Assembly (NCBI RefSeq): GCF_002564005.1
Contig: NZ_PDJG01000001.1
Coordinates: forward strand, 2,170,001-2,234,000
Direction: 5' to 3'
DNA: 64,000 nt
Source: Sanguibacter antarcticus
Lineage (GTDB): Bacteria; Actinomycetota; Actinomycetes; Actinomycetales; Cellulomonadaceae
Shown: positions 11,091 to 19,911 of the stretch, piece by piece
Numbering within the stretch: the stretch's first letter is position 1
How the letters are laid out: every line of letters starts with the position of its first letter
Program-made: the position numbers and the translations under genes
Notes under the pieces: model-generated
What the model saw: only the letters and a program-made list of their open reading frames with translations
What the model was told of the DNA's origin: nothing
The model's database searches: none

Positions 11091-11118
11091 ACTGATCGGC
11101 CGAGGCCGTCTCCTGCTC

Positions 11119-11814
11119 TCAGACCGGTCGTGTCCCGCGGTGCAGCGCGACGATCCCACCGGTGAGGTTGCGGAACCCGACCTTCCCCCAGCCTGCCTGG
11201 AGGAGGAGCCGGCCCAGCTCCTGCTGGTCGGGCCACGCCCGGATGGACTCCGCCAGGTACTGGTACGAGCCGGCGTCCTTGGTCACGGCACCGGCCACCT
11301 TCGGCAGCGCGCGCATGAGGTACTCGGTGTAGACGGTCCGGAAGGGCGCCCACGTGGGCTGCGAGAACTCGCAGATGACGATGCGGCCACCCGGGCGGAC
11401 CACCCGCAGCATCTCGCGCAGCGCGCCGACCGTGTCGACGACGTTGCGCAGCCCGAACGAGATGGTCACCGCGTCGAAGGATCCGTCGGCGAACGGCAGC
11501 CGGGTCGCGTCGCCTGCGGTGAAGGGCAGGTCCGGACGGCGTTCCTTGCCCACAGCGAGCATCCCGAACGAGAAGTCGCACGGCACGACGCGGGCACCCG
11601 CGTCGACGAACGGCTCGCTCGACGTCCCTGTGCCGGCCGCGAGGTCGAGGATGGTCTCGCCCTCCTGAGCACGCACGGCGCGCACCGTCGCCCGGCGCCA
11701 GTAGCGGTCCTGCCCCATCGAGATGAGATCGTTCGTGAGGTCGTAGTGGCGCGCGATGCCGTCGAACATCGACGCGACCTCAGTGGGCTTCTTCTCCAGG
11801 CTGGCACGTGACAT
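11119..11814 (-). CDS. menG: Demethylmenaquinone methyltransferase
   Basis: Last step of menaquinone synthesis: SAM-dependent C-methylation of demethylmenaquinone (231 aa). UbiE/MenG signatures are clear: the [14 protein letters not shown] start block, the SAM-binding [11 protein letters not shown] motif near residue 57, SFGLRNV, and the C-terminal [12 protein letters not shown]. The start at 11814 is 61 bp from the divergent menF start. In many actinobacteria menG neighbours the reductase and nuo genes; here the cellulase lies between them. Confidence 0.95.
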   Translation of the reverse strand: MSRASLEKKPTEVASMFDGIARHYDLTNDLISMGQDRYWRRATVRAVRAQEGETILDLAAGTGTSSEPFVDAGARVVPCDFSFGMLAVGKERRPDLPFTAGDATRLPFADGSFDAVTISFGLRNVVDTVGALREMLRVVRPGGRIVICEFSQPTWAPFRTVYTEYLMRALPKVAGAVTKDAGSYQYLAESIRAWPDQQELGRLLLQAGWGKVGFRNLTGGIVALHRGTRPV

Positions 11815-11874
11815 GCGTCAATGTTCTCACTCCGCGGCGATGTCAACGCTGGCCCCGTCGTACGCTTGGAGGCG

Positions 11875-13212
11875 ATGAGCTCCCAGCCGGATGCCGCGTT
11901 CCCGGGCGTCACACCACCACCCGCCTCGGCGACCCTCATGGTCCGCACCACCCGGATCGACGACCTGCCGCAGGACCCGGGGGCGCTCCTCCGGCTCCTG
12001 CCCGCCGAGGGCGCTCTCGCCTGGGTGCGCCGCGGCGACGGTCTCGCAGCCTGGGGCGAGGTGGCTCGGATCGAGACGTCCGGTGCCGCGCGCTTCGCTG
12101 ACGCGGAGCGTGCCTGGGCCACGATGCGCTCCCGTGCGATCGTGCGCGACGAGATCGGGCTCCCCGGCACAGGCCCTGTCGCGTTCGGCTCCTTCGCGTT
12201 CGACGAGTCGTCGAGCGCCGGCGGGACGCTCGTCGTCCCGCGCGTCGTCGTCGGCCGGCGAGGACCGGTCGCGTGGATCACCACGCTCTCGACCGTCGAC
12301 ACCGTCCCGATGCTCGGCCCCGTCCCGACCCTCGACGCTCTGCGCGGCGACGACCCGGCCGTGACCTCTCCCGGCACGGTCACGTACTCCCCCGGCGCCG
12401 TCGAGGACGACGACTGGACGGCCGCCGTCGAGGAGGCCGTCGCCCGGATCCGCGCAGGCCGCCTGGACAAGGTCGTCATGGCTCGTGACGTCGTCGCCCG
12501 CACCGAGCACCCCATCGACGCGCGATGGCTGCTCACCCGCCTCGCCGACGAGTACGAGAGCTGCTGGACGTTCTGCGTCGACGGCATGGTGGGCGCCACG
12601 CCCGAGCTGCTCGTCCGGAGCGAGAAGGGCCTCGTGACCTCTCGCGTGCTGGCCGGCACCATCCGTCGGACGGGTGGAGAGGACGCAGACCTCGCCCGCG
12701 CGGCCGCGCTCGCGCACTCCTCCAAGGACCTCGAGGAGCACGAGTACGCGGTGACCTCGGTCGCCGAGGCGCTCCGGCCGTTCTGCCAGTCGCTCAACGT
12801 GCCCGAGACACCGTTCGTCCTCCACCTGCCGAACGTCCTGCACCTCGCCAGCGACGTCACCGGTGTGCTGTGCACAGCGACGGAGAGCGGTCACACGCCG
12901 TCGAGCCTCAGCCTCGCGGAGGCGCTCCACCCGACGGCCGCGGTGTGCGGAACCCCGACCGCCGCTGCGAACGACCTCATCCGCGAGATCGAGGGCCTGG
13001 ACCGTGCCCGCTACGCAGGCCCGGTCGGTTGGCTCGGCGGAGACGGAGACGGCGAGTGGGGCATCGCCCTGCGCTCCGGGGCTCTCGACCCCGACGACCC
13101 GCACCGCATCCGGCTCTTCGCCGGCTGCGGGGTCGTCGCGGCCTCCGAGCCCGGAGCAGAGCTCGCCGAGACCGAGGCAAAGCTCGAACCGATGCGCCAC
13201 GCGCTCGGCTGA
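11875..13212 (+). CDS. menF: Isochorismate synthase
   Basis: Chorismate-binding enzyme (445 aa) converting chorismate to isochorismate, the entry step of menaquinone synthesis. C-terminal family motifs include HPTAAVCGTPTAAA, YAGPVGWLGG and the LFAGCGVVAASEP / ETEAKLEPM ending. The ATG at 11875 has a GGAGG site; a TACGCT -10 box at 11861-11866 ends 8 nt before the start, so the leader is very short or absent. The role as MenF rather than a siderophore isochorismate synthase is inferred from the surrounding men genes. Confidence 0.9.
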   Translation: MSSQPDAAFPGVTPPPASATLMVRTTRIDDLPQDPGALLRLLPAEGALAWVRRGDGLAAWGEVARIETSGAARFADAERAWATMRSRAIVRDEIGLPGTGPVAFGSFAFDESSSAGGTLVVPRVVVGRRGPVAWITTLSTVDTVPMLGPVPTLDALRGDDPAVTSPGTVTYSPGAVEDDDWTAAVEEAVARIRAGRLDKVVMARDVVARTEHPIDARWLLTRLADEYESCWTFCVDGMVGATPELLVRSEKGLVTSRVLAGTIRRTGGEDADLARAAALAHSSKDLEEHEYAVTSVAEALRPFCQSLNVPETPFVLHLPNVLHLASDVTGVLCTATESGHTPSSLSLAEALHPTAAVCGTPTAAANDLIREIEGLDRARYAGPVGWLGGDGDGEWGIALRSGALDPDDPHRIRLFAGCGVVAASEPGAELAETEAKLEPMRHALG

Positions 13213-13235
13213 CACCGAGCGGCACCACAGCGGAT

Positions 13236-13276
13236 ACGACGACGGCCGACGCTCGAGGAGCGTCGGCCGTCGTCGT
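13236..13276. terminator. Bidirectional terminator between menF and the htrA-like gene
   Basis: Perfect 19-bp inverted repeat (13236-13254 with 13258-13276) with a GAG loop, placed between two converging genes. Confidence 0.85.
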
Positions 13277-13320
13277 GCCTCACGAGGTCCCAGGGGGGGC
13301 GGAATCTCTGAGGAGCTGTG

Positions 13321-14880
13321 TCAGCGCTGGCCCGGGAAGAGCCCGCCGAAGTCAGGGATGTTGCTCGGGCTGTCGGGCTCGCCGCTGCCTGTTCCGGGGT
13401 CGGTGCCGGAGTCAGTACCTGGGTCGGTCGACTCCTCGGGCGCCGGCGTCGTGCTCGTCGCGTCCTCCGCCTTGGTCGCCAGCGTCACGGTCACGTCGAG
13501 CGCCTCGCCGTCACGGACGATGGTGAGCGTCACCTCGGTGTCGGCCGGCAGCGCGCGCACGAATCCGGTGAGGGACTCCGCGCCCGTGACCGGGGCGCCG
13601 TCGATCGCGACGATCACGTCGTCGACCTGCACGTTCGCCTCGGACGCCGGAGACGACTCCGAGACCTCCTTGACGACCGCTCCCTGGCGCGTCGTCCCGT
13701 CAGCGGTGCCCGTCCCGTCGGTCAGGCTCACACCGAGGAACGCGTGCTCTGCCACGCCGTCCTCGATGAGCTGCTCGCCGATGTGCTGGGCGAGGTTCGC
13801 AGGGATGGCGAAGCCCAGACCGATCGAGCCGCTCTGGCTCTCGCCCGAGGACAGCGTCGCGATCGACGAGGTGATGCCGATGACCTCGCCGCTCGCGTTG
13901 AAGAGCGGGCCGCCGCTGTTGCCGGGGTTGATCGCGGCGTCGATCTGCAGGGCGTTCGTCACGACGGAGGTACCGGTCCCCGAGGTCGTGGCGGTGCTCA
14001 CCGGGCGGTCGATCGCCGAGACGATGCCCGTCGTCGCGGTGTTCGCCAGGCCGAGCGGGTTGCCCATAGCCATGACAGGCTCGCCGACGACGACGTCGTC
14101 GGAGTCGGCCAGCACGGCGGACTGCAGGTCGTCCGGCGGGTCGACGAGCTGGACGACAGCCAGGTCGGTCGCGGGGTCGAGGCCGGTGATCGTCGCCTCG
14201 TAGATCCGTCCGTCGCTCAGCGTGACCTGGACGGTGTCGTCGTTGGCGCCCTCGACGACGTGGTTGTTCGTGAGGATGTGACCGTCGCTGTCGATGACGA
14301 CGCCGGACCCTTCCCCGGACCCTGACTCGGTGGTCACCTGGATAGACACGACAGCCGGAGAGACCGCCGACGAGACGGCCTGCCAGTCGGGGTTCGTCTC
14401 GGTCGAGGAGGCCACGGGGACGTTGACCGAAGAGTCGGACGCCTGGCCGAGCGTCCCGAACACCGTCGACCGGGAGGTCCCTGCGGTCGTGCTCTCGTCG
14501 CCCAGCTGCCCGGTGAGGGCCGCGGTTCCCAGGCTCGCTAGCACCGCAGCAGCGACAGCGGTGGCAGCGACGGGCAGGAAGAGACGACGACGGCGCACCT
14601 GCACCGTGCCGGTCGGCTGCGGCGGTCCGGCCTGCCAGTACGCGGCTGCACCGCCGGCAGCGGGGCCGCCCGGAGGAGGGCCGCCGGCGAAAGAACCCGC
14701 GACCGGGGCGGCGGGCTCTGCAGGTGCGGCGTACGCTGCCGGCCCGGCCGGTGCAGCTGGTGCGGCCGGTGCAGCTGGTGCGGCCTCGTGCCAGGCGCTC
14801 GGCGGCGACGGGACTGGTCCCGGGGCGTACGGGTTCGTGCTGGGGATGTGCTGGGTCTCGTTCTCGTTCGGTGTGGTCAT
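13321..14880 (-). CDS. HtrA/DegP-like membrane-anchored serine protease with PDZ domain
   Basis: Extracytoplasmic quality-control protease (519 aa). It has a cytoplasmic Ala/Pro-rich N-terminal region of about 95 residues and one membrane helix near 101-123. A trypsin-like domain follows with His in NNHVV, Asp in ATDLAVVQ and Ser in NPGNSGGPLF. A C-terminal PDZ domain carries a VDDVIVAIDG-type motif. A Thr/Ser/Pro/Gly-rich tail ends the protein. ATG at 14880 has a GAAGGAGGG ribosome-binding site. It lies downstream of menD with a 104-bp gap and converges on menF; a functional tie to quinones is not evident. Confidence 0.92.
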   Translation of the reverse strand: MTTPNENETQHIPSTNPYAPGPVPSPPSAWHEAAPAAPAAPAAPAGPAAYAAPAEPAAPVAGSFAGGPPPGGPAAGGAAAYWQAGPPQPTGTVQVRRRRLFLPVAATAVAAAVLASLGTAALTGQLGDESTTAGTSRSTVFGTLGQASDSSVNVPVASSTETNPDWQAVSSAVSPAVVSIQVTTESGSGEGSGVVIDSDGHILTNNHVVEGANDDTVQVTLSDGRIYEATITGLDPATDLAVVQLVDPPDDLQSAVLADSDDVVVGEPVMAMGNPLGLANTATTGIVSAIDRPVSTATTSGTGTSVVTNALQIDAAINPGNSGGPLFNASGEVIGITSSIATLSSGESQSGSIGLGFAIPANLAQHIGEQLIEDGVAEHAFLGVSLTDGTGTADGTTRQGAVVKEVSESSPASEANVQVDDVIVAIDGAPVTGAESLTGFVRALPADTEVTLTIVRDGEALDVTVTLATKAEDATSTTPAPEESTDPGTDSGTDPGTGSGEPDSPSNIPDFGGLFPGQR

Positions 14881-14984
14881 CGGGGATCACCCTCCTTCGG
14901 CTGAGACCTACTCAACACCCGGCGGCTGGGACAGTCCTTGGGCTTTGCTGGGGATTTGCTGCGAGTTCTGGGACACCGGCGTGC

Positions 14985-16877
14985 TCAGAGCGCCTCGACG
15001 ACTGCCGCCGCGAGGTCCTGAGCGCTGTGGTGACGGCTGGCCCTCTCGACCCGGACCTCGACGACGCTCACCCCGCGCGGCGGGTTCGCCAGCATGTTCT
15101 CCAGCTGCTCGGCGCTGCCGACGAGGTCGTGCTGCACCCCGTACCCGGCGCACAGCGAGCCCAGGTCGGCACCGTGCGGAGTGGCGAAGACCCGCTCGAA
15201 GAGGGCCTGGTCCTGGGTCCGGCCGTGCTCGAGGGTCGCGAAGATGGAGCCTCCGTCGTCGTTGACGACGACGATCTGCACGTCTGCCGTCGGCTCGGAC
15301 GGCCCGACGAGCAGACCGCCCGCGTCGTGGAGGAACGTGAGGTCGCCGACGAGCGCGCGGACCGTCGGGCCGGATCCGGTGCGTTCCGCCGTGGCCCGCG
15401 GGTCCTGGAGACCCAGCGCGACGCCGAGGACGGTCGAGAGCGTGCCGTCGATCCCGGCGAGGCCGCGGTTCGCCACGACCACCGGCGGCTCGGCCCAGCG
15501 CGCGACGAGGTCGAGGTCGCGGACCGGGTTGCTCGATCCGATGACGAGCACGTCGTCGGGCTGAGACACCCGGGCGACCATGGCGGCCACCTGGAGCGCA
15601 TCGAGCGGACGGACCGCACCGCCGACACCGTCAGCGCTGTCATCGCCGTCCGCGCCGCACGCGACGGACCGGTCGACCACCTCGGCGGCCATGGCCGACG
15701 CCGACTGCCACGTGCGCAACCACGCGTCCGGTCCGGACTGACCACCCGCGCCGCCGTCAGTCTGGCCGGCGACGAGCCACGCCGGCGGCACGTCGGCCAG
15801 GACGTGGGCTGCGCCGCGTGCTGCGTCGGGCCACTGGCCCGCGCCGGGCGCGACGACCACGACCCGCACGTCGGGCCGCGCGAGCAAGGACTGGACCGGC
15901 CGCGAGAGGGTGGGACGACCGAAGACCGCAACCTGCCGGACGGCACCAACGAGGGCTGGCGAGCCGAGCACGAGCCGGTGCGCAGCGACGAGGTTGGGAC
16001 CGCCTGCAGAGCCGGACGAGGCCTCCGCGAGCAGAGGCCAGCCACGGGACTCGGCTACCGCCCGCGCAACGGCACCGGCGCTGTCCCCCGCGACGACGAC
16101 GGTCGCGGTCACGTCCGCGACGCCGTCAGGGTCGAGGACCGTGCCGACGACCGTCGGAGCGACCGCGACGAGGCCGCCCGGCATCGGCTGCTCGCCCTGC
16201 GGTGCGGCCGGAGCAGAGAGCTCCGCGAGCTCGGCGCTGGTCGGGGCGAGCGGCTCCCGGTAGGCGAGGTTGAGATGAACAGGCCCTGGGACGCGGGTGC
16301 GCGCACCCGAGGCGGCAGCGACCGCGCGGCTCACGACCGCCCGCAGGTCCTGGAGCTCGCCAGGCCGCCCGGTCGGCGCAGGGACGTCGACGCCGAGGCG
16401 GACAGCACCGGCGAAGATCCCCACCTGGTCCGCGGTCTGGTTCGCCCCCGTGCCGCGCAGCTCGTGCGGGCGGTCGGCTGTGAGGACGAGCAGAGGGACC
16501 CCGGCGTGGTGCGCCTCGAGCACCGCGGGGTGGAGGTTGGCCACAGCCGTGCCGGACGTCGTGACGACGGCCACCGGCGGAGCGAGGCGCGACGGGTCCG
16601 CAGACCGCGCGACGCGTGCCTGCCCGGCCCGAGCCAGACCGAGGGCGAGGAAGCCCGCGTCGCGTTCGTCGATCCGCACGTGGAGGCGGATGCCACCGCT
16701 GGAGCCCGTGCCGTCACCGCTCGGCTCGCCCGGTGCAGGCGCCCAGGCCATCGCCGCGAACGCGTACGCGAGCGGTGCGCTGCGCGACCCGGGAGCGAGC
16801 ACCACGTCGCGCACCCCCAGCAGGTCCAGGGCCTGGACGAGCGCGTGGGCCCCGGCGATCGACGGCGAGAACGTCAT
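14985..16877 (-). CDS. menD: 2-succinyl-5-enolpyruvyl-6-hydroxy-3-cyclohexene-1-carboxylate synthase
   Basis: Thiamine-diphosphate enzyme (630 aa) joining isochorismate and 2-oxoglutarate in menaquinone synthesis. It shows the GSRSAPLAYA start block, VTTSGTAVANLHPAV, NRGLAGIDGTLST and a C-terminal GDLTF...NDDGGSIF ThDP/Mg site. The ATG at 16877 overlaps the menC stop (ATGA); a 34-residue longer frame overlapping menC is rejected. Confidence 0.95.
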   Translation of the reverse strand: MTFSPSIAGAHALVQALDLLGVRDVVLAPGSRSAPLAYAFAAMAWAPAPGEPSGDGTGSSGGIRLHVRIDERDAGFLALGLARAGQARVARSADPSRLAPPVAVVTTSGTAVANLHPAVLEAHHAGVPLLVLTADRPHELRGTGANQTADQVGIFAGAVRLGVDVPAPTGRPGELQDLRAVVSRAVAAASGARTRVPGPVHLNLAYREPLAPTSAELAELSAPAAPQGEQPMPGGLVAVAPTVVGTVLDPDGVADVTATVVVAGDSAGAVARAVAESRGWPLLAEASSGSAGGPNLVAAHRLVLGSPALVGAVRQVAVFGRPTLSRPVQSLLARPDVRVVVVAPGAGQWPDAARGAAHVLADVPPAWLVAGQTDGGAGGQSGPDAWLRTWQSASAMAAEVVDRSVACGADGDDSADGVGGAVRPLDALQVAAMVARVSQPDDVLVIGSSNPVRDLDLVARWAEPPVVVANRGLAGIDGTLSTVLGVALGLQDPRATAERTGSGPTVRALVGDLTFLHDAGGLLVGPSEPTADVQIVVVNDDGGSIFATLEHGRTQDQALFERVFATPHGADLGSLCAGYGVQHDLVGSAEQLENMLANPPRGVSVVEVRVERASRHHSAQDLAAAVVEAL

Positions 16878-17836
16878 GAGGTGCGTCCCTCGCTCAGGGC
16901 ACGGACCCGGTCCACCCGCTCGATCCACGCTCGCGCCCTGTCCGGCGCGAGCCGCCGGGCATCGGTGCGGTCGAGGCACGCCGCGTCGGGCGCAGGTCGC
17001 CGGACCGCCAGCATGCCGTCGACCGGGAGGAGCGGGTCAGGGACGACGTCGTGCACGAGGAGCTGGGCCGTCGCGAGGCCGCACGCGTACGGGAGCGCGG
17101 GGAGCGCGGCCGCGAGCGCGAGCCCGGCGGCGAGCCCGACGGAGGACTCGAGCGCCGACGAGACGACGACCGGCAGCCCGACCTCCTCGGCGAGACGCAG
17201 GCAGGCGCGGACGCCGCCGAGCGGCTGGACCTTGAGCACGACGATGTCGGCAGCAGCGGCCCGCACGACGGCGAAGGGATCTTCCGCCCGCCGGATGGAC
17301 TCGTCTGCGGCGACGAGCACGTCGGTCCGTCGGCGTACCGCGGCGAGCCCGGCGACGTCGGGGCACGGCTGCTCGACGTACTCGAGGCCGCCGGCGGCGC
17401 GGTCGAGACGCGTCAGCCGTGCGACCGCCGTGTCGGCGTCCCAGGCGCCGTTCGCGTCGATGCGGACATGACCCGTGGGTCCGAGCGCGTCGCGCACCGC
17501 CTCGAGGCGGGCGATCTCGTCGCCGATGCTCTGGCCGCGTTCGCCGACCTTGACCTTGGCGGTGCGGCACCCTCCGGAGGCACGGACGATCGCGTGCGCC
17601 TGCTCTGGTCCTGTCGCTGGGACGGTGACGTTCACGGGCACGTGGGTGCGCAGGGGGTCGGGCCACCCTGTCTCGGCGGCCTCGACGGTGGCTGCCCACC
17701 AGGCGGCGGCCTCGGCGTCGTCGTACTCCCAGAACGGTGAGAACTCCGCCCACCCTGCAGGGCCGTCGACGAGCACGCCCTCACGGACGTCGAGGCCGCG
17801 GAAGCGGGTGGTCAGGGGTGTGGAGTAGACGTGCAC
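16874..17836 (-). CDS. menC: o-Succinylbenzoate synthase
   Basis: Enolase-superfamily dehydratase (320 aa) making o-succinylbenzoate from the MenD/MenH product. The catalytic Lys is in TAKVKVG (the KxK motif). Metal ligands appear in RIDANGAW (Asp), EYVEQP (Glu) and VAADES (Asp), and the second Lys is in IVVLKVQPLGG. It starts with GTG at 17836, only 9 nt after the stop of the upstream TetR gene, and overlaps menD. Confidence 0.93.
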   Translation of the reverse strand: MHVYSTPLTTRFRGLDVREGVLVDGPAGWAEFSPFWEYDDAEAAAWWAATVEAAETGWPDPLRTHVPVNVTVPATGPEQAHAIVRASGGCRTAKVKVGERGQSIGDEIARLEAVRDALGPTGHVRIDANGAWDADTAVARLTRLDRAAGGLEYVEQPCPDVAGLAAVRRRTDVLVAADESIRRAEDPFAVVRAAAADIVVLKVQPLGGVRACLRLAEEVGLPVVVSSALESSVGLAAGLALAAALPALPYACGLATAQLLVHDVVPDPLLPVDGMLAVRRPAPDAACLDRTDARRLAPDRARAWIERVDRVRALSEGRTS

Positions 17837-17845
17837 GCCCCCAGG

Positions 17846-18427
17846 TTAGGCGCTGGTGCCCTCGGGCAGCAGCACGTGGAGCAGCACGGTGGCTGCGCGG
17901 CGCCGGATGTCGTGCCCCTCGCTGAGCGCGGAGACCGCAGCCCCGTCGACGAGCGCCACGACGAGCTCGGGAGAGAGCGTGAGACCGAGCGTGGCGAGCA
18001 GCTCCCCGACGGCGGTGTCGAGCCCGGCGCGCCCTGCTGCGTAGGCCGCTGCGAGCGCACGGCTCCGGCCTGCGGAGACGAGGTGCTCGTAGTGGCCACG
18101 GACGGCTGTCTCGTCTCCCTCGGGCAGGACCGCGTCGGCGAGGGTGCGCGCGTGCTCGTCGACCGTGCTGGGCCCGGCGACCGTGGCGGCGACGGACTGC
18201 GCGTGCAGGGCCCACTGCTGGGCCAGTCGTTCGCCGGCCGCGCCGACCAGGTCGTCCAGGGAGGCGAAGTAGTAGGTGGTCGCCGCGAGCGGGACCTCGG
18301 CGCGGGCGGCGATGCCACGGTGCGTCACGGCCGCTGGGCCGACCTCGAGCACGAGCGCGGCGGCGGCAGCGACGATCGCGTCTCGGCGCGCGACTCCTCT
18401 GGTCTGGCGGCGTGGTGGTGGGTGCAC
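17846..18427 (-). CDS. TetR-family transcriptional regulator in the menCD transcription unit
   Basis: 193-aa DNA-binding repressor-type protein with an N-terminal TetR helix-turn-helix (THRGIAARAEVPLAATTYYF near residues 34-53). The effector-binding C-terminal domain has no recognisable ligand. The GTG at 18427 sits 7 nt after a TAGCGT -10 box, so the transcript is probably leaderless. It is 9 bp upstream of menC on the same strand and divergent from menB. Control of the surrounding men genes is an inference. Confidence 0.85.
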   Translation of the reverse strand: MHPPPRRQTRGVARRDAIVAAAAALVLEVGPAAVTHRGIAARAEVPLAATTYYFASLDDLVGAAGERLAQQWALHAQSVAATVAGPSTVDEHARTLADAVLPEGDETAVRGHYEHLVSAGRSRALAAAYAAGRAGLDTAVGELLATLGLTLSPELVVALVDGAAVSALSEGHDIRRRAATVLLHVLLPEGTSA

Positions 18428-18434
18428 GCTGTCG

Positions 18435-18440
18435 ACGCTA
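18435..18440 (-). promoter_or_regulatory. Leaderless -10 box for tetR-menC-menD
   Basis: TAGCGT on the minus strand followed by 7 nt and the GTG start, the TANNNT-N6/7-start pattern of actinobacterial leaderless genes. Confidence 0.55.
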
Positions 18441-18496
18441 GCCGTGGGATGTGTACTGGGTGTTTCAGGAACGTTCGTGCCATCTCTGGCGTCGCC

Positions 18497-18502
18497 TACT
18501 GT
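18497..18502 (+). promoter_or_regulatory. Leaderless -10 box for menB
   Basis: TACTGT followed by exactly 6 nt and the GTG start at 18509. The divergent tetR start is 82 bp away. Confidence 0.6.
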
Positions 18503-18508
18503 GGAGCG

Positions 18509-19495
18509 GTGAGCGAGATCCCCACCTCAGTGTCCGAGACCTTCGATCCTCGACGATGGCGCACGGTCGCCGGCTTCGAGGAGCTGACCGACATCACGTA
18601 CCACCGTGGGGTCGCCAGGCCCGACGACGAGTCGGCTGACGCGTCGGCTCCCGAGCGGGACCTCCCGGTCGTGCGCATCGCGTTCGACCGCCCGGAGGTG
18701 CGCAACGCCTTCCGCCCGCACACCGTGGACGAGCTGCACCGCGTCATGGACCACGCCCGGATGACGTCTGACGTGGCGGCGGTCATCCTCACCGGGAACG
18801 GTCCGAGCGCCAAGGACGGCGGCTGGGCGTTCTGCTCTGGCGGCGACCAGCGGATCCGTGGACGCGACGGGTATCGGTACACGACCGACGACGCGTCGGG
18901 CCGGGCTGCCGAGACTGCCGACCACATCGATCCGGCGCAGGCTGGGCGGCTGCACATCCTCGAGGTGCAGCGGCTCATGCGGACCATGCCGAAGGTCGTC
19001 ATCGCTGTCGTGAACGGGTGGGCGGCCGGTGGCGGGCACTCCTTGCACGTCGTGGCGGACCTCTCCGTCGCGAGCCGTCAGCACGCACGGTTCAAGCAGA
19101 CGGACGCCGACGTCGGCTCGTTCGACGCCGGGTACGGCTCGGCGCTCTTCGCACGCCAGGTGGGTCAGAAGCGCGCGCGCGAGGTCTTCTTCCTCGCGCG
19201 GGAGTACTCGGCCGAGGACGCGTACTCGTGGGGTGCGGTCAACGAGGTGGCTGACCACGCGGACCTCGAAGACCTGGCCCTCGAGTATGCGCGGACGATC
19301 GCGACGAAGTCCCCGCAGGCGATCCGGATGCTCAAGTTCGCGTTCAACCTCGCCGACGACGGCCTCGCCGGGCAGCAGGTCTTCGCCGGCGAGGCGACGC
19401 GTCTGGCGTACATGACGGACGAGGCGGTCGAGGGCAGGGACGCGTTCCTCGAGCGCCGGGCGCCCGACTGGTCCGCGTTCCCCTACTACTTCTGA
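18509..19495 (+). CDS. menB: 1,4-Dihydroxy-2-naphthoyl-CoA synthase
   Basis: Crotonase-fold enzyme (328 aa) closing the second naphthoquinone ring from o-succinylbenzoyl-CoA. Key blocks are FDRPEVRNAFRP, CSGGDQRIRG, GWAAGGGHSLHVVADLSVAS and the conserved C-terminal FLERRAPDWSAFPYYF. The GTG start is chosen because it lies 6 nt after TACTGT and agrees with family length; the frame is open far upstream but that stretch is a shadow of the TetR gene. Confidence 0.95.
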   Translation: MSEIPTSVSETFDPRRWRTVAGFEELTDITYHRGVARPDDESADASAPERDLPVVRIAFDRPEVRNAFRPHTVDELHRVMDHARMTSDVAAVILTGNGPSAKDGGWAFCSGGDQRIRGRDGYRYTTDDASGRAAETADHIDPAQAGRLHILEVQRLMRTMPKVVIAVVNGWAAGGGHSLHVVADLSVASRQHARFKQTDADVGSFDAGYGSALFARQVGQKRAREVFFLAREYSAEDAYSWGAVNEVADHADLEDLALEYARTIATKSPQAIRMLKFAFNLADDGLAGQQVFAGEATRLAYMTDEAVEGRDAFLERRAPDWSAFPYYF

Positions 19496-19511
19496 CGCCC
19501 GGCCCTGGGGC

Positions 19512-19790
19512 TCAGGTGCTCGAGAGCAGCCCGGCCATGAACTCGACGAGGTCGCGGCTGAGGTACGCAGCGCCGAGCCCGAGCCCGACGAGCCCGGCGA
19601 GGGACAGGAGCAGGGGGACGACCGACGCGGCACGGCTGGGCTTGCCGCCGCGGTCGCTCGGCCCTGCCGAGCGGCTCACGACGCGTCCTGACCGGACGAC
19701 GCGCAGCCCAGAGGCGACGAGAGTGGCCCCGAACCGGGACCGGACGTTCGGGACTGGCAGACGGGCGTGCGGGTGAGAGAGAACGACCAT
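19512..19790 (-). CDS. Small membrane protein of unknown function
   Basis: 92-aa protein with a basic N-terminal half and one long hydrophobic segment near residues 57-77 (VVPLLLSLAGLVGLGLGAAY). No family recognised. It lies between menB and a lipoprotein gene. Third-position GC is high, but coding status rests only on frame and composition. Confidence 0.5.
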   Translation of the reverse strand: MVVLSHPHARLPVPNVRSRFGATLVASGLRVVRSGRVVSRSAGPSDRGGKPSRAASVVPLLLSLAGLVGLGLGAAYLSRDLVEFMAGLLSST

Positions 19791-19911
19791 GGTTCAACAG
19801 TGCCCTCTCGAGGGCGTTCTGCACGTCGGGCCCGAGGATGGGACCGAACCGTGACCTGGTCCGACGACAGGAGGAGACGCTGGTCCGCGCGTCCACCCAC
19901 AGGAGGAGTCA

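Noticed and set aside
14745..14795. Repeated GTGCAGCTGGTGCGGCC-like units
   Set aside because: In-frame Ala/Pro repeats of the HtrA N-terminal region.
14724..17471. A 915-codon plus-strand frame across htrA, menD and menC
   Set aside because: It is antisense to well-supported genes, is Arg/Gly/Asp-rich with no recognisable domain, and is a by-product of high third-position GC.
18469..18476. GAACGTTC palindrome between tetR and menB, same as before yceI
   Set aside because: Only 8 bp with no flanking symmetry; expected by chance in sequence of this length, so not called as an operator.
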